Below are positions 17,421 to 28,599 of a stretch of DNA of 64,000 nt, piece after piece (positions within the stretch are counted from its first letter, which is position 1; each line of letters begins with the position of its first letter). The stretch comes from DAISKN01 sp963716925 (lineage in GTDB: Bacteria; Acidobacteriota; Vicinamibacteria; Marinacidobacterales; SMYC01). The stretch spans positions 310,001-374,000 of the forward strand of contig CAVQUX010000024.1 in assembly GCA_963716925.1 (NCBI GenBank), given 5' to 3'. A model generated the notes under the pieces. That model worked only from the letters and a program-made list of their open reading frames with translations. It was not told the origin of the DNA and did not search any database. The position numbers were made by a program, and so were the translations under genes.

Positions 17421-20400
17421 CTACCGGAGTCTCTGGGCCGGGTCGCCGAACAGATGATAGATGCTCAGGAGCTCGGGAAGGGCACCGGAATCCGCATAGG
17501 CCGCCTGCGCCGCGAGCACCGCATCGCCCAGACGCCGGTGCCTTCCCGAGAGAATCTCGCGCAGCAAGGCCTTGTGGAGTACGTGCGCTGGCTCGTTCAG
17601 GCTCAGACCCGACGGGGAGAAAGCCGCAATCGTGCCCTTACCTTCCGCCTTCAAGAGCTCCTCGGACAGCGCGTTGAAGTAGGGGAAATGGAAATAGCCG
17701 TTCAGACAATTCAGCGTGAGGACCAGAGGCTGCTCCGAGCGAGGAGCGAGCGCCCCCACTCGAGATGTGTCGAATATGTCCTCTTGCGCCCAGAGTTGAA
17801 TGCCGCCGTGCCCCATGTAACTCACGAGCGACGCGCCCGAATCGAACGCATCCAGGATCGCCTGACGCGCCGGTTCCACGCCCAGCCGGGCCAGGTAGAT
17901 CTTGCGCGGCTCGCGCGGGGAGAGGATTCCCGCAATCTCCTCGGCATCCCTCTCGAAGTCCCCCGCCGAATCGGGGTTGTCTGCTACCAGCACGACCTCG
18001 CCCGGTCCCCGCTTTTCCGCGCTCTCGAAAGCCAGCAACTTCTCCACCATCACCCGCAGCTCGTCGGCGTTCGCCGCCGGAAGACGCCCGATCGCCATGT
18101 CCGGAAGAACGTCTTCGCCGTTCACCGCCGCGTAAGCGGGGTCGGAGGCCGTCCACAGGAACGAGGTCTTGACCACGAAGGGCGGCACACGGTTGGCGAC
18201 TCCGGTCGCGAGATAGTCTTTGAAGTCGTAGGTCCCATCGCCGAGAAGGAGCACGTAGCGGGGAGAGGGCTTCCTCCATTCGTGGTAGGCGTAGGCGAGA
18301 AAGTCGCGGATGGCCTCGGGTCTCGCCTCGCCGAATCCGAACTCCGAGAAAATCTCCTCGGTCGAGACCGCTTCGACTCGAAGGGCCTGGCTTCGACGAA
18401 GCGACAGCAACGGCTCGGCGGCCTCGAGGAAATCCCGAGGACCGATGACGACGTAGTCCGCCTGGTGGTTGCGCGTCTTGAGAACGCTTCGGAGGGCGGT
18501 CGTCACGTCCGGGTGAGACACCGCCTCGTCGGCGACGGCCAGGTACCGCCGGCCCGCCTCCACCTGGAAGCGAACCGACCCTTCGGTGGTGGCGCTCGTC
18601 CCGGTCAGCCAACGCGGCGTCGGGTCCGTCACGTCGACAACGTGAGCTCGGGTCCCGAGTCCGAGGACTTCGGCCACACCCGATTCGGTGAAAGAGCCTT
18701 CGAGAAGTCCCGACGCCGCCCTCAGCGCGCGAGGGTATCGGATTGCGAACCGGTCGAGCATCACCATCGAGTACGCCGCTTCCGTGTCTCCCACGTTCTC
18801 GAGGGTGAGATGGTTTTCTCCCTCCTGCAGGAGCCCCGGCGGAATCGGAACCTGCACTTCCCGAGGGGTTTTTCCATCCCAGGAGAAATCGCTGACGGGA
18901 GTCGAGTTGAGGTGGACGCGGACGTGGTGATCGGGTGATGGCGGAAGATCGCTCGTTCCCTGGAGGCGCACCGTAAGGGAAGCCGCCTCTGTCGACACCA
19001 CGTCGCTCAGCGTGAACGGGTAGGACTTCGACGCCGGCGCGAGGAGCACGTCCCAGAGCCAGAGGTCCGGCGCTTCGAGGAGCCCGGCCTGGTAGAAGCG
19101 ATTCTCCTCGAGCCGCAGCTCCTCGAGGTACCAGTCGACCTCGGTTCCCGAGGGGCGGGCGTCGATCGCTCCCAGGATCTCCCCCGGGGTCCCCAACTCG
19201 AGCTCGTAAATCGCTTCCGTGCCGTAAGGATTGGCGTCAGCGCCTTCGCCGAGAAAGTAGAGCGTCGAGCCCGGCCCGAACCGGGTGGGATCGGGCTCGA
19301 GCCGGAAGGCCGTCGGCTGGCCGAGGCGGCTCAGTCGAATCTCCGCGGCCGGGAGGGATCGGCCCCTCGATCCCGAGACTTCTTCGAACCGAACCGCGTA
19401 GAGTCCCGGTCCTCGGGTGGCCAGACGGCTCGCCACGATTCGTCGTAGATGACTGGGTCTCGCCCGGTAGCGACGCCCGCGGGCGTCATCGACCGCGACT
19501 TCGCCCGGCTCACGACCGGCGAGAGAGACCCTGACCCGCAGACGGCGAGCCAGCAACAACCTCCCGGTCGACCGGTCCCAGCGCAGGGGGGCGAGCTCGA
19601 ATCCAGGCTTTCTTGGTCTCGCCCTGGAATCCGACCGAGACCACGCGCGCGGAACGCTCGGGGTACGCCGCGCTCCGCGAACGGCGCGGCGCCGGGCCCA
19701 GCTCGGCTCGCACGGTATTGCCTCGCACGCCGAGCTCGGGACGGCCCGCGTCCTCGGGACGGAGGGACGAGAAGCCCACCACGTCGAACGCCTGCACCGA
19801 GTCGATGGTGACCTTGCGGCCGACCAGGGCTTCGATCATGGTGCGCTCGACGGGAAGCGACGGCAGGCCGGGCTCCGAGAGCCTCTCGAAGCCGGGGATG
19901 CTCAGGCGCACCGTGCCATCGCTCGACGGCTGGGCGTAGAACCCCCTCGTCAGCAATTCGATCACGACGCCCCACGAGCTGCGCTCCGTGACCCGAAGGT
20001 CTACCTTTGCGGGATCTCCATAGGTCAAAAGCGACGGCGACGCCGCAGGGCCCTCGGCGTCTCCTCGAGCACCGGTCACGAGGTTCGGCTGCGGGGTCGC
20101 GGAGACGGGGCCATGACGTTTCGTCCTGCCCGTCGTCTCGATGTCCTCGAGCTCATAGAAGTACGTGATGCCGTTCGCCATGCCCGTGTCACGGTAATTG
20201 TACCGAGCCCCTTCGGGAGACGACCCCAGGCCGGGAATCGGAGACGAGGTGATTCGGGTGTAAGGGCCCTCCGGCGCGCTGGACCGGTAGAGGTGGAAGC
20301 CCAGGTTCTTGAGCTCGCTCCCCGTCTCCCAGGACAGCTCCACCGCGGAGTCCGTTCCGCGCGCCGAGAAAGACGTCAGCTCGACCGCGGTCGGGACCGC

Positions 20401-23400
20401 GCACTGCTGCAATTGGATCTGGGCGAGACCGAGGTCGCCGCCCGAAGAGCCGAGGTTGGTGTCGTAGATCGCCAGCGTGGCCGAGGCCGCAGTAGCGGTG
20501 AAGGTGCTCTGATAGCGCTGCCAGACATCGCCCACGGCGGTGGACTCGATAGGAACCTCCATTCCATAGCCGATAGACGAAGCGTCCTTGTAGAACTGCA
20601 CCGACGGCGCCGAGGTGCAAGCGCACGTGGGACCCGGTGTGAGGGCGCTGCTGGCATAGACCCAGAAAGCATAGGTCTGCCCGACGGTAAGCCCGTTCAC
20701 CGTCTGCTCCCAAAGCTTGTAAGGCGCGCCGGTGTTGTTTCCGTTGCCATACAGCCAGTTCGTCGCTGCCGGCACGCCGGAGGGGGCATCGCCGGGAAAG
20801 GGCTGCTGGACGGCGAAGGTGCAGGGGGCGGAGGTCCCGCTCCAGGTCGAAATGCTGGTCTCGGCAGGGCAGGTGTTGTTGCCGCTGTTGGGGACGCCGC
20901 TCGTGAACTGGGCGGCGGGGTTGATCCCGGGCCCTGGCCCCGCGAGGGTCGCCAGATTGCCGTTGGCGACGAAGGTCACTCCTGTCGGAACCGTGCCCGA
21001 GGGGCACTGGGATCCGACCGTGGTGGTAGAGAGGCATCCGCCCGGGACACCGGCGGCCGCGGCGTTGCTCGTGCCCGCGCCACCGCGGGTCGCACCGTTC
21101 GGCAGGAACTCGCTCAGGGCGGGCGAGAGCGTCGTCCCGTTCGCGCCGCCGTTGGCGGTGCGGGTCACGCCCGTCACCGTTGCGGCCGATACGGCGACGA
21201 AGCCTCCGCCTCCGCCTCCGCCCGGGCCCTCGGCCTCGGTGGGGCTTCCGGGAAGCGGCTGGTTTCCTCCCGCTCCGCCGTTGGCCCGCAGGGTGACCCC
21301 CGAGACGGTGCCGGCGGCGCGGACCACTACCAATCCCCCCGCTCCTCCTCCGCCCGCTCCGTCTCCGCCGGGCGAGGTGCTGTTCTCGCCCGCCGCTCCG
21401 TTGGCAAGGATGTTGCCGCCTCCGGAAATCGAGCGCGACAGCACGATCACAATCCCGCCGCCGTTTCCGCCGTCTCCGAGAGTCACGTTGTTGACGTGGG
21501 CGGCGCCACCGCCTCCACCCATGAAGACGCGGCTCGCGGCGTCGTTCGGCAGGGGTCGTCCGCCGAGCCCTCCGACTTCGCGCCGGAAGTCCGCTGCCCA
21601 GGCGGCGTTGCCGGGAGGCGTGGTGGAGGCGTTCTGGTTCGAGTCGGAGAAGCTGTATCCACCCCGTCCTCCTCCCGAAGACGTCGTCGTCGCGCTCAAC
21701 GAGGGGTCGAGGTTCCAGGCCGCAGCCCAGCCGGCGCCGCTCGTGTCGGGGTTGCCCTGACCTCTCCAGACGATTCCGTTGTGGCCGTTGCCGCCTCCGC
21801 CGCCGCCCGAGTTGTGTCCGTCGCCTCCGCCTCCTCCGTTCGCAGGAGCGCCACGGCCGTAACGACCGCCGAGCCCGTCGTAGACGACCTGGTTACCCGC
21901 GATCCCTTCGCCCTTCTCCCCGCCGAGATCCGAATTGGCGGACACGTAGAGCGTCGTGCCGAAGTTCGTGAACACCCCGGCGACGAACGACTGTCCTCCC
22001 TGGAAGCCGCGACCGGAGACGTTGATCGTCCCCTGAAGCGAGAGGTTCTCCGCGCGCAGGGCGACCACCCCCCCGTAGAACGGCGCGGCTGTGGGCCAGG
22101 CGGGCGCCACCACCGAACGGCCCGCGCCCACGGTGAGCGTCGAATACTGGGGCACCTTGATGACCTGGACGCGGCCGGCGGCCGTGTAGCTGTTGACGAG
22201 CCCGTCGGCGCAAGCGAGGCTCACCAACGGACCGGCGACGCTCGCCACGGTGACGAACTCGTGGAGCCCGGCCCCGTTCATTGCGGTCACCGCCCCGTAT
22301 TGCGCGGTGTTCGAGGTGTCGATGCTCGCCCCCTGCATCTGGATCACGAGCAGCAGGTCACCCGCGGATAGATCCAGAGCCGTCAAGCCGTTCGCTCCGC
22401 CGGGATAGGTGACCGTCAGACTGGTCGCTCCGCGCGCGGCGTTGGCCGCGAGAACGGCGTACTTGTTGAGCACGGTGTTGGGGCCAGGGACGGTCAGCGC
22501 GCCGTCCTTCGCGGCCTGGCCGGCGGCCCCACAGGAGTTCGCGGACGCCGCAGGCGCCGCCATCTCGGGGCTCATGGAGTAGAAGGCCCCCGGGTTGACC
22601 TGGTTGTTGTACTCGGTGCGGACCCACCCCGGCGAGCGCAGGTTGTTGGAGATCCGGATCTCGTCGATCTGCCCGTCCAGGCTGGAAAGGAGCGCCGGAT
22701 TGTTCCCATAGCTGAAAGGCTCGCTGGATGGCGCGGTGCCGGTGGCGGGGATGTTCAGACTGTACCCAAGTGCGGTGCCGTTGAGGTAGAAGGTCGGCGC
22801 CGCCGCCGGGACGCTCTCGTCGTGTGTGACCGCCACATGGGCCCACGCGCCGACCGGAGTCGCTACCGACGCCCTCCAGTCCCCATCGTTCGACCGGTAG
22901 CGCAGGACCCCGTGCGGGGCGGGGGTGTGAATGAACAGAGTCTTTTCGATCACCCCCGTGCCCGCGTTGGCGCGCTTGTCGAAGAGTCGGGGAAAGGCGG
23001 TCCCTGTGTCGTTCCACCGGATCCAGGCGCTGAACGTGAACTGCGCGTTGTACTGGCTGTACTGGCTCTGCAGGATTCCCGACGCCGGAACGCCGCGGCC
23101 GCGGCCGATCTGGGCGGGGCTCTGGTCGACGGTGCCGCTGTCCAGGGAATCGTTGTGGTTCGTGGTGCTGTCGAGGGCGTTGCCCGAGAGATGGTGGACC
23201 ACCTTGTAGCTCGAGTCCCAGACCGAGCCCGGGTTGGCGAGTGGGCAGGTGACGGTGGAATCCCCGTAGTACAGGTAGAAGAGCGTACCGTTGGCGAGCG
23301 ACGGGATGCGCACCCAGGCCCAGAGGTCTCCGTTGAGCCCGTCGTAGCGCTCGATCTCGTGGTCGAGGACGGTCGTTCCGTCCGAGGCGCGAAACTGGAT

Positions 23401-23679
23401 GTCGTAGCCGTTCGCGTTGGCCACGTGGCCGCCGTTGCCCACCGTCCTGAGGTTGGCGTCGCCGACGATGCGCACCAGGACGGGGAAGTCAGCGAGCGGC
23501 CCCCCGACCACCTGCGCCGGCTGCACCGTGATCGAGCGGCGGTACCCGAAGGCAGCGCGCGCCGGCGTTGGCCACAGCGCGCTCGCCGCCGCCATGAGAG
23601 CGGCGGCGAGGATTCCCCGCGTCGCAAGGGCGGGTGCGAGGCGCGCGGGTCGATCCGTTCCCGGGAAAGCAAGGCGCAT
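17421..23679 (-). CDS. Giant DUF2341-LamG-Gly-rich-gingipain (C25) surface protease, one frameshift near 19598
   Basis: About 2085 residues if one extra base near 19598 is removed (ATTCGAGCTC read as ATT GAG CTC); the frame then runs from KKAWI into ELAPLRWDRSTGRLLLARRL without a gap. Order: Sec signal (cleavage near PARA-AF, residue 42); DUF2341 (AFGYRRSITVQPAQ, LFYLYYGDSTV); LamG-like lectin fold (YKVVHHLSGNALD to IDEIRISNNLRSPGWV); long glycine-rich stretch (residues about 590-880); a carbohydrate-binding-like domain; a fibronectin-like unit (VELSWETGSELKNLGFHLYR); then a C25 peptidase at the C-terminus with His in SYMGHGGIQLW (17808-17810) and Cys in LTLNCLNGYFHF (17706-17708), 34 residues apart as in gingipains. 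No recognisable type IX sorting tail follows; the protein ends YHLFGDPAQRLR. Likely a secreted or surface proteolytic adhesin. Confidence 0.85.
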
Positions 23680-23979
23680 TCCTCACTCTGCAGCAACCGC
23701 CATGCCAGGAGAGCCGGGGAGTCCGGTGCGAGAAGCCAAACACTATAAAGAGGTTAATGGGGTAGCTCGCCGGGAGGGTGGAGGGCATTCCCTGCCCCAT
23801 GGGGGCCAATCCCTACTATTCGTTTAGGCTGAGTGCACATTTTCAGGAGCCGACTCGACCAGGACCGGACCAAGCTCGATCTGCGGCGTGACAGAACGTC
23901 GACCGGTTTCGCCAGGAAACGGCTCATCGACCTCACTCAACACGCCCGCTCCGACTCGGGAAGAGGTATTCTTCCGTTC
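23680..23979. other. Intergenic region between the giant protease gene and xthA
   Basis: About 300 bases between divergent genes. A minus-strand TATAGT (23742-23747) could serve the protease gene, but no good -35 stands before it. An in-frame ATG at 23833 could extend the xthA frame by 49 codons; those residues are not part of the nuclease fold. No riboswitch fold was recognised. Confidence 0.4.
23967..23972 (+). promoter_or_regulatory. TATTCT -10-like box seven bases before the xthA start
   Basis: TATTCT is followed by seven bases and GTG 23980. No convincing -35 is seen. The spacing equals that at the PadR gene. Confidence 0.35.
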
Positions 23980-24855
23980 GTGCGCATCGCCACCTGGAAC
24001 GTCAACTCGCTGAACGCCCGAATCGAGAAGGTCCAGTGGTGGCTCGATCGGGCGAAGCCCGACGTGCTCCTCATGCAGGAGACGAAGCTCGCCGACGCCG
24101 ACGCGCCCGTCGGCATCTTCCGGAACTCCGGTTACGAGCTGGCTCATCACGGCGAAGGCCGCTGGAACGGGGTCGCCGTCGCGAGCCGCGTCGGGATCGA
24201 CGGTGTGGTCACGAACTTCGGCGAGCCCCTGCGCCGACAGAGCACCCCCGACATTTCCGACGACGAGCCTCTCTCCGAGGCGCGGATGATTTCTGCGATC
24301 TGCGGCGACACCCGTGTCGTGTGCCTGTACGCCCCGAACGGCCGGGTCGTCGGTTCGCCCTTCTACCACGCCAAGCTCCTGTGGTTCGACCGCCTCGCCC
24401 GCTGGCTCGCGGAGGCCGCAGATCCTAAAGGTTCGCTCGTTCTCGGCGGGGATTTCAACGTCGCCCCCGAGGACCGAGACGTGTGGGATCCCCGGGCGTG
24501 CCACGGCGGGACCCACGTCTCCCCGGCGGAGCGGCAGGCGTTCGCGCGGGTGTGCCAGTGGGGTCTCGCCGACGCCTATCGTCTCCACCACCAGGAGCCC
24601 GGCAGGTACACCTGGTGGGACTACCGCGCGGGCAACTTCCACAAGAACTTCGGCATGCGCATCGATCACCTCCTCGTCACGTCTCCGGTCAGAGAGCGCA
24701 CGGTGTGGGCGGAAATCGACCGCGAGGCCCGGAAGGGCAAGCCGATTCCCTCGGATCACGCCCCGCTCGCGATCGACCTCGACGCTCCCGGACAGCCCTT
24801 CGACGCGGGCTGGGCGTCGGCGGAATCGCGCATCGCCGCACGGCAGCTCCGCTAG
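23980..24855 (+). CDS. xthA: Exodeoxyribonuclease III (AP endonuclease)
   Basis: Protein of 291 residues of the exonuclease-endonuclease-phosphatase fold, acting in base-excision repair at abasic sites. Start GTG 23980 is chosen because the fold begins immediately (VRIATWNVNSLNAR). Catalytic marks in order: N in TWNVNS, metal-binding E in LLMQETKL, D and N in GGDFNVAPEDRDVWDP, W-rich WWDYRAGNFHKNFGMRIDH, and the closing SDHAPLAIDL. Length fits the family (about 260-290). It reads intact. The gene ends about 150 bases before the ABC exporter gene, and I see no functional link between them. Confidence 0.93.
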   Translation: MRIATWNVNSLNARIEKVQWWLDRAKPDVLLMQETKLADADAPVGIFRNSGYELAHHGEGRWNGVAVASRVGIDGVVTNFGEPLRRQSTPDISDDEPLSEARMISAICGDTRVVCLYAPNGRVVGSPFYHAKLLWFDRLARWLAEAADPKGSLVLGGDFNVAPEDRDVWDPRACHGGTHVSPAERQAFARVCQWGLADAYRLHHQEPGRYTWWDYRAGNFHKNFGMRIDHLLVTSPVRERTVWAEIDREARKGKPIPSDHAPLAIDLDAPGQPFDAGWASAESRIAARQLR

Positions 24856-24996
24856 CCCCCCTCCCGGGCGAGATTTCTTGGCCCCTATCAGGAAGTGCCC
24901 AGTCCGCGAGCCTCCGAGCTCCATCTGGCCCGCCCCGTCGACGGCCGACCTCCCGCTCTCATGATTTTTTCCAAGACGGGAGGGCAGCGATTCTCG

Positions 24997-25002
24997 TATC
25001 CT
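24997..25002 (+). promoter_or_regulatory. TATCCT -10-like box six bases before the ABC exporter start
   Basis: TATCCT, six bases, then GTG 25009. No matching -35 at 17-18 bases. It supports GTG 25009 over ATG 24961 as the start. Confidence 0.35.
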
Positions 25003-25008
25003 GCGGCC

Positions 25009-26799
25009 GTGAAACGCCTGACCGCGCGGAACGAGTGGAAGTTCTTCGCCGTCCTTCCGAAAGCCGATTTTCCGCTCGCCGTCCTCTGGTGGGGCATTCT
25101 CCTCCTGCGAGGCATCCTGCCGGCGGTTTTCGCCATCGCGATGGGGTGGCTCGTCGCGTCGGTCGAGCGCGGCGAGGCGCTCGCCCCGTCGCTCGGCTTC
25201 GCCGGGGCGGTTTTCGTGCTTCTCCAGGTGCTCACTCCCATCCACCAGGCGGTGAGCGCGAACCTCGGGGACCGCACCGCCGCGTGGCTCTACGACCGGC
25301 TCACCGAATCCTGCGTGCGGCCCCCGGGCATGGGCCATCTCGAGGACCCGAAGCTCACGAGCGACCTCACCGTGGCCCGGGACTTCGATCTGGGCATGAC
25401 CGGTCCGCCGCTCTCCATTTCTATGGACTTCATCGCGAGCGGGCTCGTCGAGCTTCTCGGCGGCCTCTCCTGCGCCGTGGTTCTCGCCGCGTACGCCTGG
25501 TGGGCGCCGCTCGTGCTCGCGGGCGCGTGGCTTTCGACGCACTGGCTCCTGCGTGAGAGCGCCGTCTGGCGCGATCGCAATACCGACGAAGTGCGGAGCG
25601 CCCAGCGCGATTCCGACTATGCCTACCGCCTCGCCGTCGATGCCCCGGCCGCCAAGGAGCTTCGTCTCTTCGGCCTCGCCTCCTGGGTCATCGACCGATT
25701 CGTCGATCGGCGAACCCACCTCCATCGGCTGCAGTACCAGGCCACCCGGCTTCGCGAGAAGCCTCTCCTTTGGAGCGTGCTCCTGGTCACCGGCGCCAAC
25801 GTCGGGGTGTTCTGGTCTCTCGCGAGCGCGGCCGCGACCGGAGCGCTGAGCCTCGCCGAGGTGGTGGTCTTCGCCCAGGCCGCGGTGGGAACGTCGATGA
25901 TCGCCTTCGGAGGACTCAACTGGGCGCTCGACGGATCCTCGGCGCCGGTGGCCGCGGTGCTGCGCCTCGAGCCCGCGATGGAAGCGCAAGGCGCTCTCCC
26001 GTCCGGGACGCGCTCCCCCGCCGGCCATCCCGCGAGCGACGTCCGCTTCCGCGGTCTCTCGTTCCACTACCCCGGTGGTCCGCCCGTGCTGGAGAATTTC
26101 GAGCTCACGATTCCCGCAGGATCGTCGATGGCCATCGTGGGCCAGAACGGCGCGGGAAAGACGACGCTCGCGAAGCTCCTCTGCCGACTCTACGACCCGC
26201 AGGCGGGCGCCATCGAAGTGGACGGCGTAGACCTCAAGGATTTCTCGATTCCGTCCTGGCGCAAGCGGCTGACCGCGGTCTTCCAGGATTTCATCCGTTT
26301 CGAGCTTCCCCTCCGGGACAACGTCGCTCCCGCGGGAGCGCCGGACGACGCGATCGTGGAAGCACTCGAGGCCGCCGGGGCTTCGAAGCTCGCGGATCTC
26401 GGCACCGTCCTGGCCCGGGGCTACGAAGGCGGGACGGAGCTGTCGGGCGGACAGTGGCAGCGTATAGCACTCGCTCGAGCTCTATGCGCGGTGAAGCTCG
26501 GCGCGGGCGTCGTCCTCCTCGACGAGCCCACCGCCCAGCTCGACGTCCGAGGTGAGGCCGAGATCTTCGAGCGCATCCTGAAGGCGACGAGGCATTGCAC
26601 CACAATCCTGATCTCCCACCGCTTCTCCACCGTGCGCCAGGCCGATCGCATCTGCGTCCTCGAGCAGGGCAAGGTGACGGAGCTCGGGACGCACGACGAG
26701 CTCATGGCGCTCGGCGGCCGCTATCGCACGATGTTCGATCTGCAGGCGCAGCGCTTCGGCGCGGAGGAGGAGGGCATGACTTATGACGTCCTCTCCTGA
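25009..26799 (+). CDS. ABC exporter half-transporter A (fused membrane and ATPase domains)
   Basis: Protein of 596 residues with six transmembrane helices (about residues 20-300) then an ATPase domain. Walker A is GQNGAGKTT, signature LSGGQWQRIALARAL, Walker B VVLLDEPTAQLD with the catalytic Glu, and H-loop ISHRFST: all consensus. Start GTG 25009 is preferred over ATG 24961, which lacks a ribosome site and adds 16 poorly hydrophobic residues. The stop overlaps the start of half B by 17 bases, so the two are translationally coupled and likely form a heterodimer. The phrase QDFIRFELPLRDN resembles exporters found with peptide natural-product clusters, but no precursor peptide gene is evident here. 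Confidence 0.88.
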   Translation: MKRLTARNEWKFFAVLPKADFPLAVLWWGILLLRGILPAVFAIAMGWLVASVERGEALAPSLGFAGAVFVLLQVLTPIHQAVSANLGDRTAAWLYDRLTESCVRPPGMGHLEDPKLTSDLTVARDFDLGMTGPPLSISMDFIASGLVELLGGLSCAVVLAAYAWWAPLVLAGAWLSTHWLLRESAVWRDRNTDEVRSAQRDSDYAYRLAVDAPAAKELRLFGLASWVIDRFVDRRTHLHRLQYQATRLREKPLLWSVLLVTGANVGVFWSLASAAATGALSLAEVVVFAQAAVGTSMIAFGGLNWALDGSSAPVAAVLRLEPAMEAQGALPSGTRSPAGHPASDVRFRGLSFHYPGGPPVLENFELTIPAGSSMAIVGQNGAGKTTLAKLLCRLYDPQAGAIEVDGVDLKDFSIPSWRKRLTAVFQDFIRFELPLRDNVAPAGAPDDAIVEALEAAGASKLADLGTVLARGYEGGTELSGGQWQRIALARALCAVKLGAGVVLLDEPTAQLDVRGEAEIFERILKATRHCTTILISHRFSTVRQADRICVLEQGKVTELGTHDELMALGGRYRTMFDLQAQRFGAEEEGMTYDVLS

Positions 26800-28585
26800 G
26801 CCGCGAAGAGACGACCTCCCGCCCGCCCTCTCCTCGATGTGGCGTCTGGTGAAGCTCGGATACCGCCACGAGCCCCGCCTGATGCTCACCGCGTTCCTGC
26901 TTTCGCAGCTCTCGGCGCTTCCGGATGCGCTCATAGCACTCTGGCTCATGCTCCTGGGAAAGGGTGTCCTGGAGTCGCGGCCGGGATTGGTTCAGGCGGC
27001 GGCCCTGGGCCTCGGGGTCTCCGCGTCGGCGACCTGGCTCCTGAGCACTCTCAGCACCCGGGTCCAGAGGCGGTTCCGCGACAAAGTGACGATCGCGCTC
27101 GAGTCGCACGTGGCGCGCCTCCAGGCTTCGGTCGCGACCATCGCTCATCACGAGCGGCCCGAGTACCTCGACCGGCTCGCCATGCTGCGCGACCAGGTGT
27201 TCGTGCTCGACCACATGTACATGTCGCTCTTCTCCACTTGCGGGTGGATCCTGCGGCTCGGGGTCACCGTGGCGCTCCTCGCTTCGATACATCCCGCACT
27301 CGTGCTTCTGGCGGTGTTCGCGATTCCGACCGTCGTCACCTCGACCTGGCGGCCCGCAGTCGAGCGCGTCTCCCAGGAGCGCGCCGCCCCGCACGATCGC
27401 CTGGCGCGGCATCTCTTTACCACCGCGACGACCGCGCCTCCGGGCAAGGAGGTTCGGGTCACGGGAATCGGAGAGCGTCTCGTCACTCGGCGCCGCGAGG
27501 CGTGGGAGCGAGGATATGCCCTGGTGTCGCCGGCTCGCGTCGGCTCGGCTTTCTGGCACACCCTGGCGTGGGCGGTGTTCGGGGGCGCCTACGTCGGTGC
27601 GATCGTGTTCGTCGCCTATGGCCTCGGGGCTCCCGCGGGAAGTGTCCTTCTCGTGCTCGCCGCCGGCTCGCGCCTGTCTGCCTATGTCGGCGCGACCGTG
27701 GGTGAGCTCGGATTCCTGCGCGGCTTCTGGATGGACGGCTCGCGGCGGCTCGCCTGGCTCGAGGACTATGCTTCGTCTCTCACCGAGTCCGCCAATCTTC
27801 CGGCGCCCGGCGAGCTCCGACACGGGATCCGGCTCGACCACGTTTCCTTCGCCTATCCCGGAACCTCGAAGCTCGTCCTCGACGACGTGTCGTTGACCCT
27901 CCCCGCGGGCTCCGTCGTCGCCGTCATCGGCGAGAACGGCGCGGGCAAGACTACCCTGGTGAAGCTTCTCGCAAAGATGTACGAGCCGACGTCCGGCTCG
28001 ATTCTGGTGGACGCGACGCCGCTCGCCCGGGTTCCGGCGGATGAATGGCGCAAGCACCTCGCGGGCGCGTTTCAGGACTTCTTCCGGTTCGAGCTCCGGG
28101 CGCGGCACAGCGTGGGCGTGGGCGACGTGCCCCGCCGGGACGACGAGCCCGCGGTACGGACCGCCGTGGACCGCGCCGGCGCCGCCGACGTCGTCTCACG
28201 GCTGACTTCGGGCCTCGAGACCCAGCTCGGTCCGACCTGGCCGGGAGGCGTCGAGGTCTCCTTCGGTCAGTGGCAGAAGCTCGCCCTCGCGCGCGGATTC
28301 ATGCGGGACGAGCCTCTGCTTCTGATCCTCGACGAGCCCACCGCCGCTCTCGACGCGGAGACCGAGCACGCCCTTTTCGAGCGGTACGCCGCCGCAGCCC
28401 GCGGCGGCGACTCCCGCCGGATCACCCTCCTCGTTTCCCACCGCTTCTCGACGGTGCGCATGGCCGACCTCATCGTGGTCCTCGACGGAAGCCGCTTGGC
28501 CCAGTTCGGCACCCACGAAGAGCTCATGGCAAAGGGCGGGCAATACGCGGAGCTCTATGGAATCCAGGCCGCCGCCTATCGGTAG
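26783..28585 (+). CDS. ABC exporter half-transporter B with atypical signature motif
   Basis: Protein of 600 residues, membrane domain then ATPase, partner of half A. Walker A GENGAGKTT, Walker B LLILDEPTAALD and H-loop VSHRFSTV are intact, but the signature LSGGQ is replaced by VSFGQ (VSFGQWQKLALARGF). Heterodimeric ABC exporters commonly have one degenerate ATP site, so this protein would supply the weak site. The membrane part (VKLGYRHEPRLMLTAFLLSQ onward) has about six helices. Substrate unknown; lipids, peptides or drugs are all possible. It ends 14 bases before the convergent VOC gene. Confidence 0.88.
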   Translation: MTSSPEPRRDDLPPALSSMWRLVKLGYRHEPRLMLTAFLLSQLSALPDALIALWLMLLGKGVLESRPGLVQAAALGLGVSASATWLLSTLSTRVQRRFRDKVTIALESHVARLQASVATIAHHERPEYLDRLAMLRDQVFVLDHMYMSLFSTCGWILRLGVTVALLASIHPALVLLAVFAIPTVVTSTWRPAVERVSQERAAPHDRLARHLFTTATTAPPGKEVRVTGIGERLVTRRREAWERGYALVSPARVGSAFWHTLAWAVFGGAYVGAIVFVAYGLGAPAGSVLLVLAAGSRLSAYVGATVGELGFLRGFWMDGSRRLAWLEDYASSLTESANLPAPGELRHGIRLDHVSFAYPGTSKLVLDDVSLTLPAGSVVAVIGENGAGKTTLVKLLAKMYEPTSGSILVDATPLARVPADEWRKHLAGAFQDFFRFELRARHSVGVGDVPRRDDEPAVRTAVDRAGAADVVSRLTSGLETQLGPTWPGGVEVSFGQWQKLALARGFMRDEPLLLILDEPTAALDAETEHALFERYAAAARGGDSRRITLLVSHRFSTVRMADLIVVLDGSRLAQFGTHEELMAKGGQYAELYGIQAAAYR

Positions 28586-28599
28586 CTCCGCCCGGGGCC

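Noticed and set aside
20113..22371. Plus-strand open frame of 752 codons opposite the giant protease gene
   Set aside because: Antisense of the glycine-rich coding stretch; composition is an artefact of GGC/GGC-type codons and no start site or domain is present.
23680..23832. Cyclic-di-GMP (GEMM-type) riboswitch before the giant surface protein gene
   Set aside because: The region lacks the conserved GEMM bases and paired elements as I know them; only GC-rich weak stems are seen.
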